This document shows, piece by piece, positions 5,937 through 12,334 of a DNA stretch of 15,461 bases; positions within the stretch are counted from its first letter, which is position 1; every line of letters begins with the position of its first letter. The DNA comes from Deltaproteobacteria bacterium (GTDB lineage Bacteria; Desulfobacterota; DSM-4660; Desulfatiglandales; B25-G16). The notes beneath the pieces are model-generated. The model saw only the letters and a list, made by a program, of their open reading frames with translations, had not been told where the DNA came from and made no database searches. The DNA is taken from contig JAFDHR010000031.1 in assembly GCA_019308645.1 (NCBI GenBank), forward strand, positions 1 through 15,461, written 5' to 3'. A program made the translations under genes and the position numbers.

Positions 5937-8207
5937 ATGAAAATAAAATCATTTCCCTATTTTTTTTGGGCTCTTCTGGGTATCATACTTGCCCTTTATC
6001 CAAGGCCAGCGCTTCCTTATAAGGCAAAAATTGCTGTTTTCAATTTTAATAGCCTCAATTTAGATGCCAGGGGTTATGACGCCACTGTTACTAATACGCT
6101 TATCAACTTTTTAGAAAGAACTTCTTCTTTCAATATCCTTAATCGTAAAGATTTAGAGACCTTTTTGTCCCTCAATGATCTTAAACAAAATTGTGATCTT
6201 TCCAATGTGGTTCATATTGGAAACAGACTCGGTTTGGATATGATTGTTGGAGGTACTGTGAAAAAGAACGGCCCGGTAATCGAAATTTTGTGTAAGGTTG
6301 CTAAAATATCAGAAAAATTTTTTATATTTAATAAAAAGGTGAAGTCTTTTGGGGACTCCGCTTTAAGGGAGGAGATCAGGCGGCTGAGTCGGGATATATC
6401 TAAGGCTATTAAGTTAAACATAGGTAAAGTAAAGCTACCTTCACCAAAGAAAGATATTTTAAAGCCTCCCCTGAAGATAGTCGCTAAGCCTGGAAGTTCA
6501 AAAATTAGTCTCTTGTGGAAAGATATTCCTGGTTCAAAATCTGTAGGGTACAAGATATTTCGCGGCCAATCAGAGGGAGGCCCATTTGGAAAAATAGCCC
6601 AGGTGACGAAGGGCGAATATGTTGATAAGGGTTTAGAGAAAAATACCGCTTATTATTATAAAATCAAGGCATTTGATGCGAAAGGTAAGGAAAGTGACTT
6701 CTCCAAGACGATCCTTGCTGAGACCGCACTAACCCCAAATCCCCCTATTATTCTGAGCATCGAGGCTCATGTAAAAAGCATTAAGATCACTTGGGCACCC
6801 AATCCGATCAAAAGCCCTGACCCAAGCAAACTCATGGGATATAAGCTTTATAGGGCAAAGACAGAAGGGGGACCTTACAAGGAGGTAGCCAATCTCCTAG
6901 GAAAAGATTTAGGCTTGGGGATTGATACAACTCTGGACAAATTATTTAAGATAAAGTATCTGGATAGAAATCTATCTGATGGGGAGGAATATTATTTCAA
7001 GGTAAGCGTCTATAATGAAAAGAACCTGCAAAGTGACCTCTCAGGTTCTATGAAGGGGAGTTGTCTGCCTGTTGTCAAGAGGCTCTTGGCCAAGGGAGAT
7101 ATGATCAGACAGATCAAACTGACTTGGACTCAGGCCACCTCAGAGCACGTTAAAGGCTATTTTATTTACAGAAGTATGTCAAGTGAAGAGGGGTTTATAA
7201 AGATAAAGAAGATTATTGATCGGGACATTAATAGTTTTATAGATACCAAAGGCCTGAAAGATAAAGCAACTTATTATTATAGAATTTCCCTCTTTGAAGA
7301 TAGTGAGAAAGAAGGATCCTTGTCGTATATTGTATCAGCTACAACTAAGGGGCTGCCCCCAACACCTCAAGGACTGAGAGCAAAAAGTGGGATAGCCAGA
7401 AAAGTAAAGCTGACATGGAGCATTTGCCCTGATGAAGAGGTTAAAGGTTATAAATTGTATCGCTCAGCTGCAAGGGAAGGGGAATATGTTTTGATTAAAA
7501 AGATAAGTAATCCAAAGAAAAACAAATACCTTGATAAAAGAACCTATAATGAACCATTAATGGATAACACCACCTATTATTATAAATTAACTTCCTACAA
7601 TAAGGTAGATGTTGAAAGTAAGCCATCAGACATAGTTTCTGCAAGCACCAAACCGCGGCCTGTCAGACCTTCTGGATTTGGAGGGGAAAGCCTTCATGTG
7701 AAAGAAGTACCCCTTTTCTGGCAGCCAAATCCGGAGGATGACATAGGAGAATATCATATCTTTAGGAGTTCGGGTGATGAAAAAGAATTTTCTGAAATCG
7801 CCTCAGTTGAGGGGGAAACTTCGTATGTGGATAAGTGGCTTCAGGATGGGTGGGAATATCAATATAAAATGACAGCCGAGGATAAAGATAGCCTCATAAG
7901 TGATTTTTCAGATACGATAACCATCAAAACAAAACCGAAACCAGGTGCACCTACAGGGCTTACTACAAGAGTTGAACAAGGAAAGACGGTACTTACCTGG
8001 TCGAGTAACACTGAGTCGGATATTACATCATACAATGTTTTTGAAAAAGGCTTTTTAGGTCCACGAAAGGTAGACACGGTGAAAGAGCCGCAATGTAGTG
8101 TAGTTTCTCCTAAACCAGGAAAGAGTAAGGATTATGCAGTAACAGCAGTTGACAGGGATGGTTTAGAAAGTAAGCCAAGCCAGCCAATAACTGTAGTTGG
8201 AAAATAG
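5937..8207 (+). CDS. Exported protein: TolB/CsgG-like N-terminus fused to six FN3 domains
   Basis: A 756-aa exported protein. The hydrophobic signal segment is 7-27. Residues about 30-160 begin KIAVFNFNSL and contain FNILNRKDLETFLSL and GNRLGLDMIVGGTV, the same pattern as the CsgG domain of the preceding lipoprotein and of TolB-N-like domains. Six fibronectin type III domains follow at about 178-264, 267-372, 377-470, 473-571, 574-666 and 669-754. Each has an (I/V)xLxW strand, GYxIYR or GYKLYRS, and a YYYKI-type strand. FN3 arrays usually act as spacers or binding modules at the cell surface. No catalytic domain or C-terminal anchor is visible. ATG 5937 is preferred (AGG 7 nt upstream); 5931 is possible. 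It follows the lipoprotein gene by 77 bp on the same strand and is probably the last gene of the operon. Confidence 0.8.
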   Translation: MKIKSFPYFFWALLGIILALYPRPALPYKAKIAVFNFNSLNLDARGYDATVTNTLINFLERTSSFNILNRKDLETFLSLNDLKQNCDLSNVVHIGNRLGLDMIVGGTVKKNGPVIEILCKVAKISEKFFIFNKKVKSFGDSALREEIRRLSRDISKAIKLNIGKVKLPSPKKDILKPPLKIVAKPGSSKISLLWKDIPGSKSVGYKIFRGQSEGGPFGKIAQVTKGEYVDKGLEKNTAYYYKIKAFDAKGKESDFSKTILAETALTPNPPIILSIEAHVKSIKITWAPNPIKSPDPSKLMGYKLYRAKTEGGPYKEVANLLGKDLGLGIDTTLDKLFKIKYLDRNLSDGEEYYFKVSVYNEKNLQSDLSGSMKGSCLPVVKRLLAKGDMIRQIKLTWTQATSEHVKGYFIYRSMSSEEGFIKIKKIIDRDINSFIDTKGLKDKATYYYRISLFEDSEKEGSLSYIVSATTKGLPPTPQGLRAKSGIARKVKLTWSICPDEEVKGYKLYRSAAREGEYVLIKKISNPKKNKYLDKRTYNEPLMDNTTYYYKLTSYNKVDVESKPSDIVSASTKPRPVRPSGFGGESLHVKEVPLFWQPNPEDDIGEYHIFRSSGDEKEFSEIASVEGETSYVDKWLQDGWEYQYKMTAEDKDSLISDFSDTITIKTKPKPGAPTGLTTRVEQGKTVLTWSSNTESDITSYNVFEKGFLGPRKVDTVKEPQCSVVSPKPGKSKDYAVTAVDRDGLESKPSQPITVVGK

Positions 8208-8233
8208 CTTCAATGGGCAATTATCAATTATAA

Positions 8234-8779
8234 ATGAGCAACGGACAACGGACAATACAGAAAAATATCTATTACTGGGAGTTTCAATGTAGGGGATTTT
8301 CAGTACATATTGCTTCTTCACATATAGGCGCAGTTATGGTAAAATTAAAGTTTAACAGCGAGAATAGTTTTATGACTGAGCTAATCTCCTCTGCGCCGAA
8401 CGCTGAATTAATTGAAGATCGTACACATAATGAAGGCCTCATAGGATTTATTGAGTCCTATCTTAAGGGAAATAATCCAGCAATTAATGTACCGTGGGAC
8501 ATCAATGTGACCCCCTTTATGTATAATGTCTACAGGAGTGCATCTACAATACCCTATGGTGAAACAAAAACATATAAAGATGTTGCATTCATGGCAGGTA
8601 CCCCAAAGGGGGTACGGGCTGTTGGACAGGCATTAAAGAAAAACCCCCTTGTCATTCTTATCCCGTGCCATAGGGTAGTTGCGGTGAATGGCTTAGGTGG
8701 TTTTAATTCAGGAATTGATATGAAACAATATTTACTCGACCTTGAGCAGGGTGAAAAAAAAGAGTGTAGGGATAATTAA
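8234..8779 (+). CDS. ogt: Methylated-DNA--protein-cysteine S-methyltransferase
   Basis: A suicidal DNA-repair enzyme of 181 aa that moves the alkyl group from O6-alkylguanine (and O4-alkylthymine) to its own cysteine. The acceptor Cys145 lies in IPCHRVV. The DNA-binding helix carries the expected arginine (Arg128 in GVRAVGQALKKNP), with Tyr114 in the conserved TYKDVA and a GLGGFNSG loop (153-160). The N-terminal domain is short and has no Ada-type zinc cysteines, so this is Ogt/MGMT type. The ATG at 8234 has no good Shine-Dalgarno sequence, and the first codons lie in a short tandem repeat. No other ATG precedes residue 35, and the N-domain appears complete from about residue 12. The acyltransferase gene starts 2 bp after the stop, indicating cotranscription. 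Confidence 0.92.
   Translation: MSNGQRTIQKNIYYWEFQCRGFSVHIASSHIGAVMVKLKFNSENSFMTELISSAPNAELIEDRTHNEGLIGFIESYLKGNNPAINVPWDINVTPFMYNVYRSASTIPYGETKTYKDVAFMAGTPKGVRAVGQALKKNPLVILIPCHRVVAVNGLGGFNSGIDMKQYLLDLEQGEKKECRDN
8241..8254 (+). repeat. Tandem 7-bp duplication ACGGACA at the ogt 5' end
   Basis: Two exact ACGGACA units overlap codons 3-7 of the ogt frame and follow a CAATTATCAATTATAAATGA stretch. This composition resembles simple intergenic repeats more than coding sequence. Confidence 0.5.
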
Positions 8780-8781
8780 TT

Positions 8782-9876
8782 ATGCAACTTGAAACAGCGT
8801 ATATCTTTCCTGGTCAGGGATCTCAATATTTAGGAATGGGACATGAGTTCTATGATAATTTCGAGATTGCTGCCTTTGTCTTTTACAGGGCAAACAGGTT
8901 ACTGAATAAGGAGTTTGAAAAGATAATATTCGGCAAAATACCGGACAAATTTCGTGATAGAGTCAGTCATGTCGATGAGCTTGGCATTAAAAGAGGGCTT
9001 AAAACCCATTTAGATAAACAGGTTCAGATCGCTACCTACATTTCCTCATGGGCAGCCTTTTTAGCCTTTCGAGAAAGATTGAAGGAAGAGAAACTAAACC
9101 TAAAGCCGGCAGTCATGGCTGGGCATAGTTTTGGTGAATATACTGCACTTACCGCAGCAGAGGGTATGAATTACGATACCGGCCTGCAACTGGTTAATCA
9201 ACGTCAGAGTATCATGACCTCGTGTGCCAAAGATATTGATGGTGGACTGGTAGCCATCATAAATAAAAATAGGGACATTACTCAGGAGGATGTTCGAAAT
9301 ATTACCTACTACGCAGGAAGAGAAATCCTGCACATAGCCCTTTATAACTCACCCAAACAGAATGTCTTTGGGGGTACAAGTAAAAGCATCGGTGCAGCAA
9401 AGCAGTTGCTCAAGGAATCAGAATTTAGAGCGATAGATTTGCCGGTTTTGGGCCCATGGCATACGCCGCTTATGGTTGTTGCCAGTGATAATTTAAAAAA
9501 GTATATCGAAGAAAAAGAGTTTTCTTTTAAAAGTATTGAAACACCTATTATTGCAAATACCTTGACAGATGATAACATTGATCCAAAGATCATCACTCAC
9601 CCTGATGAGATCAAAGAAGAGCTTATACATCAGCTGGATCATCCGGTTTTATGGGCTCAGACCATTAAAAAAATCGTTGAAGAATATAAGATAAAACGAA
9701 TCATTATCTTTGGCCCGGGCAAGATAACACAAAAGATGATAAATGATGTGTATCCTGATGTAAAAGTGTGTCGAATAGAGGATTTAGACACATTAGAAGA
9801 AACGATTTATGAGATAAAATATCCTGGGGAAAAAAAAGAGGAACCCTCTGAGGATACACAACCTCTGGATGAATAA
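8782..9876 (+). CDS. Acyl-carrier-protein S-malonyltransferase (FabD-like)
   Basis: Acyltransferase-domain enzyme of 364 aa, expected to load malonyl (or a related acyl) groups from CoA onto an acyl carrier protein. Family motifs are the PGQGSQ oxyanion-hole loop (10-15), the nucleophile elbow GHSFGEY (114-120, Ser116), an arginine for the acyl carboxylate (Arg141 in NQRQSIM) and the catalytic His227 in GPWHTPLM. Typical FabD is about 310 aa. The extra length comes from an insertion at about 50-80 and an acidic C-terminal tail. The usual GAFH or HAFH sequence before the catalytic histidine is replaced by GPWH, so the acyl substrate is uncertain. No ketosynthase, ACP or other fab gene is adjacent, so this may be a second, pathway-specific enzyme. 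AGGGA about 10 nt upstream can act as the Shine-Dalgarno sequence. It is the last gene of a pair with ogt. Confidence 0.85.
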   Translation: MQLETAYIFPGQGSQYLGMGHEFYDNFEIAAFVFYRANRLLNKEFEKIIFGKIPDKFRDRVSHVDELGIKRGLKTHLDKQVQIATYISSWAAFLAFRERLKEEKLNLKPAVMAGHSFGEYTALTAAEGMNYDTGLQLVNQRQSIMTSCAKDIDGGLVAIINKNRDITQEDVRNITYYAGREILHIALYNSPKQNVFGGTSKSIGAAKQLLKESEFRAIDLPVLGPWHTPLMVVASDNLKKYIEEKEFSFKSIETPIIANTLTDDNIDPKIITHPDEIKEELIHQLDHPVLWAQTIKKIVEEYKIKRIIIFGPGKITQKMINDVYPDVKVCRIEDLDTLEETIYEIKYPGEKKEEPSEDTQPLDE

Positions 9877-9878
9877 AT

Positions 9879-9896
9879 CAGCAAAGGTTTTTGCTG
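9879..9896. terminator. Small hairpin between convergent genes
   Basis: CAGCAAA (9879-9885) pairs with TTTGCTG (9890-9896) across a 4-nt loop, in the 25 bp between the convergent acyltransferase and unknown genes. It could be a weak bidirectional terminator, but it lacks a clear T tail on either side. Confidence 0.35.
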
Positions 9897-9901
9897 CCTG
9901 A

Positions 9902-10456
9902 CTACTTGTGAGGAATCTCGCTTACCCCCACTTTCTTGTAGAAAAGCTGCTCGAGGGCAATTTCATAGTCCCGCGATCCTCTAATAAGGGATTTATTGCG
10001 GGAGAGCTGTTTCACTATTTCTTCTTCAGTCCTTTCAAATTTTTCATTCACTTGATTGATAATACTGTCTATTAACGTATAAATTTCAAGGTCAGTTCCA
10101 TACACGTCTATTACATTGGGATCATTGATCATTACTTCCAGAATATATTGCGTTAAATACAGGGCATATGGATTGGGACGAGGCACAAGGGTTCGTATAG
10201 GAGCAGTGAAATATTTAAAGTCAAACTCGCTACTCTTATATGCCTTGTTAAGGCCCTGCATGATGAGATCAGAAATCGCTTGAGAATTTTCTGTCTCAAT
10301 TATCTTGTTAAGGAGTAGAGCCTGGGAAAGCTTACTGTGACTTTCTGATAGCTTAAATTTAAAAAATCGATCTCTCCGAAAGGATTCCTTTCTTTCCTTT
10401 TTTTCTAATCGATTTATTAATCTGTCCTGTATCCTGCCACTATATCTATATTTCAT
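9902..10456 (-). CDS. Uncharacterised 184-aa protein
   Basis: I do not recognise this family. The protein is 184 aa, predicted cytoplasmic, with no signal peptide, membrane helix or metal-binding motif. The first 40 residues are very basic (RIQDRLINRLEKKERKES and similar). The rest looks mostly alpha-helical, with a conserved-looking APIRTLVPRPNPYALYLTQYIL segment in two parts (about 85-106) and a polar C-terminal helix ending YKKVGVSEIPHK. A basic head and helical body would suit a nucleic-acid or ribosome-associated protein, but this is speculation. It is the last gene of the minus-strand group with the fmdB-like and HExxH genes. Its ATG is preceded by an A-rich stretch without a Shine-Dalgarno sequence. 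Confidence 0.7.
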   Translation of the reverse strand: MKYRYSGRIQDRLINRLEKKERKESFRRDRFFKFKLSESHSKLSQALLLNKIIETENSQAISDLIMQGLNKAYKSSEFDFKYFTAPIRTLVPRPNPYALYLTQYILEVMINDPNVIDVYGTDLEIYTLIDSIINQVNEKFERTEEEIVKQLSRNKSLIRGSRDYEIALEQLFYKKVGVSEIPHK

Positions 10457-10523
10457 TTTTTTATTACTGCGTAACGCCTTTCTTAAAAAAGGTTATGGCA
10501 TGGCATTTTGGTTACTCCAGGGC

Positions 10524-10817
10524 TCATGTGTCTGTAGGAGGTGCTTTTTTGGATACCTCTTTCGACACATTTTTGGTGTCATCTTTTTTCGGTTTCTTCT
10601 CTTTATCTTCGTTTTTTGCTGGTCTATCTTTAGATGCCCCTGATGCGTAATCAGTTACATACCAACCTGACCCTTTGAGATGAAAGGTATTTTGTGAAAT
10701 AATTTTTTTCACCGATCCACCACACATCTCACATTCCCCTAAAGGTGGATCAGCGAATTTTTGCCACATCTCAGTTATGTGGCCACATTTACTACATTTA
10801 TATTCATAGATAGGCAT
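10524..10817 (-). CDS. FmdB-family zinc ribbon protein
   Basis: A 97-aa protein with the FmdB/CxxC zinc ribbon start [13 protein letters not shown], a second pair CEMCGG (Cys30, Cys33) and the typical follow-up VKKIIS...[13 protein letters not shown]. Four cysteines (8, 11, 30, 33) should bind one zinc ion. The family was named as a putative regulator of formamidase genes, but its members are widespread small proteins of uncertain role. The C-terminal 35 residues are a Lys/Asp/Pro-rich disordered tail, as in many members. GGAG lies 8 nt before the ATG, which settles the start. It is 26 bp from the HExxH gene upstream on the same strand, so they are likely cotranscribed. Confidence 0.88.
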   Translation of the reverse strand: MPIYEYKCSKCGHITEMWQKFADPPLGECEMCGGSVKKIISQNTFHLKGSGWYVTDYASGASKDRPAKNEDKEKKPKKDDTKNVSKEVSKKAPPTDT

Positions 10818-10843
10818 TATTTATTCTCCGGGTGTCGTACTCA

Positions 10844-11383
10844 TCACACCATACAGATATCAATATTCATTTTATCAGGGTTATAAGAACCCAGAATATA
10901 TGAGAGGTTTGGTAATGATAATTGTTGCAGGATTTCAACGGTTGTGTGATTTACGATTTTTTCCTCTTCTATCCTGTTATTCTCCTCCTGAGTATCAAAT
11001 CTCACTTGAAATTTACAGAACCGTACAATATGCACCAACTCATGGGTGAGTATATACGCCAAAAGGGGGAGAAGTTTAATGTTAGTGTCCCTTTGAAGGG
11101 CTTGTAAAATGTGGTGATCCTGCAAGTAAATAAGGTAAAATTCATGTCGTTTATAAAGGGGCTCTATTTCTGCTTTGCCGTCCGAGCTATATTTCTTCAA
11201 TAGGGCAAAGACATTATTTTTAATTTCTTCGCCGAATAAAGAAGAAAGAGTTCTTATATCAAAGCGATTCCTTTTCCACTGTAAGAGCGATAATTTAAAA
11301 TAGTTGCTCGTCATATCTTCAGCAATATCTAAGGCATCCCCAACGACACTCAACTGATTTTTATTAAAATATTGCAGGGTCAT
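10844..11383 (-). CDS. Small HExxH protein, putative zinc metallopeptidase
   Basis: A 179-aa protein of no family I can name. The key feature is a zincin-type motif, THELVHIVRF, with His114, Glu115 and His118, in a hydrophobic helix (about 104-121). A glutamate-rich stretch (about 133-142) and VNHTTVEIL downstream could supply a third ligand. There is no signal peptide or transmembrane helix, so it is predicted cytoplasmic. The N-terminal half looks helical. The short length and isolated HExxH suggest a minimal metalloprotease-like domain, but a single motif does not prove activity. A TTGACA-type promoter lies directly upstream, and its predicted start falls almost on the ATG. No Shine-Dalgarno sequence is visible. 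It heads the three-gene minus-strand group. Confidence 0.65.
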   Translation of the reverse strand: MTLQYFNKNQLSVVGDALDIAEDMTSNYFKLSLLQWKRNRFDIRTLSSLFGEEIKNNVFALLKKYSSDGKAEIEPLYKRHEFYLIYLQDHHILQALQRDTNIKLLPLLAYILTHELVHIVRFCKFQVRFDTQEENNRIEEEKIVNHTTVEILQQLSLPNLSYILGSYNPDKMNIDICMV

Positions 11384-11390
11384 AATACAT

Positions 11391-11420
11391 ATAAAATAAT
11401 TCGAAAAATGAATATGTCAA
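11391..11420 (-). promoter_or_regulatory. Promoter of the HExxH/fmdB group
   Basis: Read on the minus strand: TTGACA (11420-11415), an 18-bp spacer, then TTTTAT (11396-11391). Transcription would begin near 11384, directly at the ATG (11383), which suggests a leaderless transcript. The promoter lies just downstream of the tRNA gene. Confidence 0.45.
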
Positions 11421-11440
11421 TACTGTTTATAGAATCCATA

Positions 11441-11517
11441 TGGTGGCGGTGCAGGGACTCGAACCCCGGACACTACGGATATGAGCCGTATGCTCTAACC
11501 ACCTGAGCTACACCGCC
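11441..11517 (-). tRNA. tRNA-Met (anticodon CAT)
   Basis: A complete 77-nt tRNA read from 11517 to 11441. It has acceptor stem GGCGGTG/CACCGCC, D arm GCTC...GAGC, anticodon stem TACGG/CCGTA around loop CTCATAT (anticodon CAT at 11483-11481), a variable region, T arm CGGGG-TTCGAGT-CCCTG, discriminator A and an encoded 3' CCA. The intact G1-C72-type acceptor pair and sequence similarity to elongator tRNA-Met favour methionine elongation over initiator. A CAT anticodon modified to read AUA isoleucine codons cannot be excluded. Confidence 0.95.
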
Positions 11518-11527
11518 ATGGTTGTTT

Positions 11528-11555
11528 ATTATTGATAAAAATCCGTTTTTGTCAA
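11528..11555 (-). promoter_or_regulatory. Promoter of tRNA-Met
   Basis: Read on the minus strand: a perfect -35 TTGACA (11555-11550), a 16-bp spacer and AATAAT (11533-11528, 5 of 6 matches). It ends about 10 bp before the tRNA 5' end, as expected for a stable-RNA promoter. Confidence 0.65.
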
Positions 11556-11578
11556 TCAAATAATACTGCTCAATCTTG

Positions 11579-11595
11579 TTGATGTAGGTCATCAA
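11579..11595. promoter_or_regulatory. Dyad TTGATG-N5-CATCAA
   Basis: A perfect 6-bp inverted repeat with a 5-bp spacer, 3 bp upstream of a TTGACA hexamer (11599-11604). It lies between the divergent tRNA-Met and zinc-ribbon/queD transcripts, so it could be an operator. No regulator is known. Confidence 0.3.
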
Positions 11596-11598
11596 TGA

Positions 11599-11627
11599 TT
11601 GACAATAGCAGGAAGATACATTAAAGA
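11599..11627 (+). promoter_or_regulatory. Possible promoter of the zinc-ribbon/queD pair
   Basis: A perfect -35 TTGACA (11599-11604) is followed at 17 bp by a weak -10 TAAAGA (11622-11627), leaving a leader of about 30 nt to the ATG at 11664. Confidence 0.4.
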
Positions 11628-11663
11628 AATAAAAAACCGCCAAACTTTTTATAAGGAGCGTAC

Positions 11664-11930
11664 ATGAAATGCCAATATTGTGGTAAAGAGTTTCCGAGTA
11701 TTACATGCCCTGAATGTGGTGGATCAATACCTGAAGAGAGCAGCTACTGCCTTTATTGCGGAGCAGACCTGCACAGTACTTCCACAGGAGATGATACAAC
11801 AAGTGCTGGAGACGCAGATAGTATTGACTTTGAGGATAGAATCCCCTGTTCAGATGGAAATTGCATTGGAATAATAATAGATGGAAAATGTAATATTTGT
11901 GGAAAACGGTATAAGGCCAAAAAAAAGTAG
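11664..11930 (+). CDS. Cysteine-rich double zinc-ribbon protein
   Basis: An 88-aa protein with four CxxC-type knuckles: C3-x2-C6, C15-x2-C18, C29-x2-C32 and C76-x2-C79, plus Cys62 and Cys67 before the last pair. The first three knuckles lie within 32 residues (MKCQYCGKEF, TCPECGGSIP, YCLYCGADL). A flexible acidic Ser/Thr/Asp linker (about 37-58) separates them from the C-terminal ribbon PCSDGNC...CNICGKRYK. This looks like a small zinc-binding adaptor; I cannot assign a function. AAGGAG 6-7 nt upstream of the ATG fixes the start. The queD reading frame opens directly after its stop codon, so the two are probably translated from one mRNA. Confidence 0.82.
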   Translation: MKCQYCGKEFPSITCPECGGSIPEESSYCLYCGADLHSTSTGDDTTSAGDADSIDFEDRIPCSDGNCIGIIIDGKCNICGKRYKAKKK

Positions 11931-11960
11931 GTGTTTTTTAACCAAGAATTGGCTTATCAT

Positions 11961-12329
11961 ATGTATGAGTTACAGATAATCACGCAATTTGCAGCTGCGC
12001 ATCAGTTGAGAAACTATAGGGGTAAATGCGAGAAGCTTCATGGGCATAATTGGCGGATAGAAGTTTTTGTTGAGGGAGAAAAACTCAATGATACTGGGCT
12101 ATTGATAGATTTTAAAGGGGTGAAAGATGCTACACACAGAATCCTGGAAGAACTTGATCATTCATTCTTAAATGAGCTTCCCCAATTCACAGATCAGAAT
12201 CCCTCGTCAGAAAATATTGCTGCCTATATTTTTACGCAGTTAAGCAAAGAGCTTAATGATACAAATATCAAGGTCAGTAAGGTTACAGCCTGGGAATCAG
12301 ACTCTGCAAGCAGCAGTTACATTGGCTAA
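11961..12329 (+). CDS. queD: 6-carboxy-5,6,7,8-tetrahydropterin synthase (QueD)
   Basis: A 122-aa enzyme of the PTPS/QueD family. It converts 7,8-dihydroneopterin triphosphate to 6-carboxytetrahydropterin, an early step towards queuosine and other 7-deazapurines. Zinc ligands are His14 (FAAAHQL), His27 and His29 in CEKLHGHNW, with catalytic Cys23. The Asp-His pair is in LDHSFLN, and the substrate-binding glutamate is in AWESD near the C-terminus. The CxxxHGH form points to QueD rather than eukaryotic-type PTPS. ATG 11961 matches the usual MYEL start; a GTG at 11931, immediately after the previous stop, would add 10 unlikely residues. No queC, queE or preQ1 riboswitch is visible here. The stop codon lies inside the 8-bp direct repeat that flanks mobile repeat copy 2. 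Confidence 0.92.
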   Translation: MYELQIITQFAAAHQLRNYRGKCEKLHGHNWRIEVFVEGEKLNDTGLLIDFKGVKDATHRILEELDHSFLNELPQFTDQNPSSENIAAYIFTQLSKELNDTNIKVSKVTAWESDSASSSYIG

Positions 12330-12333
12330 TGAT
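12326..12333 (+). repeat. Left target-site duplication CTAATGAT of MITE copy 2
   Basis: CTAATGAT here is repeated exactly at 12548-12555, on the other side of repeat copy 2. It includes the queD stop codon TAA (12327-12329). Confidence 0.6.
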
Positions 12334-12334
12334 A

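Noticed and set aside
10497..10512. Sigma54-like TGGCATG-N4-TTTGG sequence on the plus strand
   Set aside because: The match is poor (TTTGG instead of TTGCA) and it points into minus-strand genes.
11630..11663. preQ1 riboswitch ahead of the zinc-ribbon/queD pair
   Set aside because: No preQ1-type aptamer sequence or matching stem is visible in the short leader.
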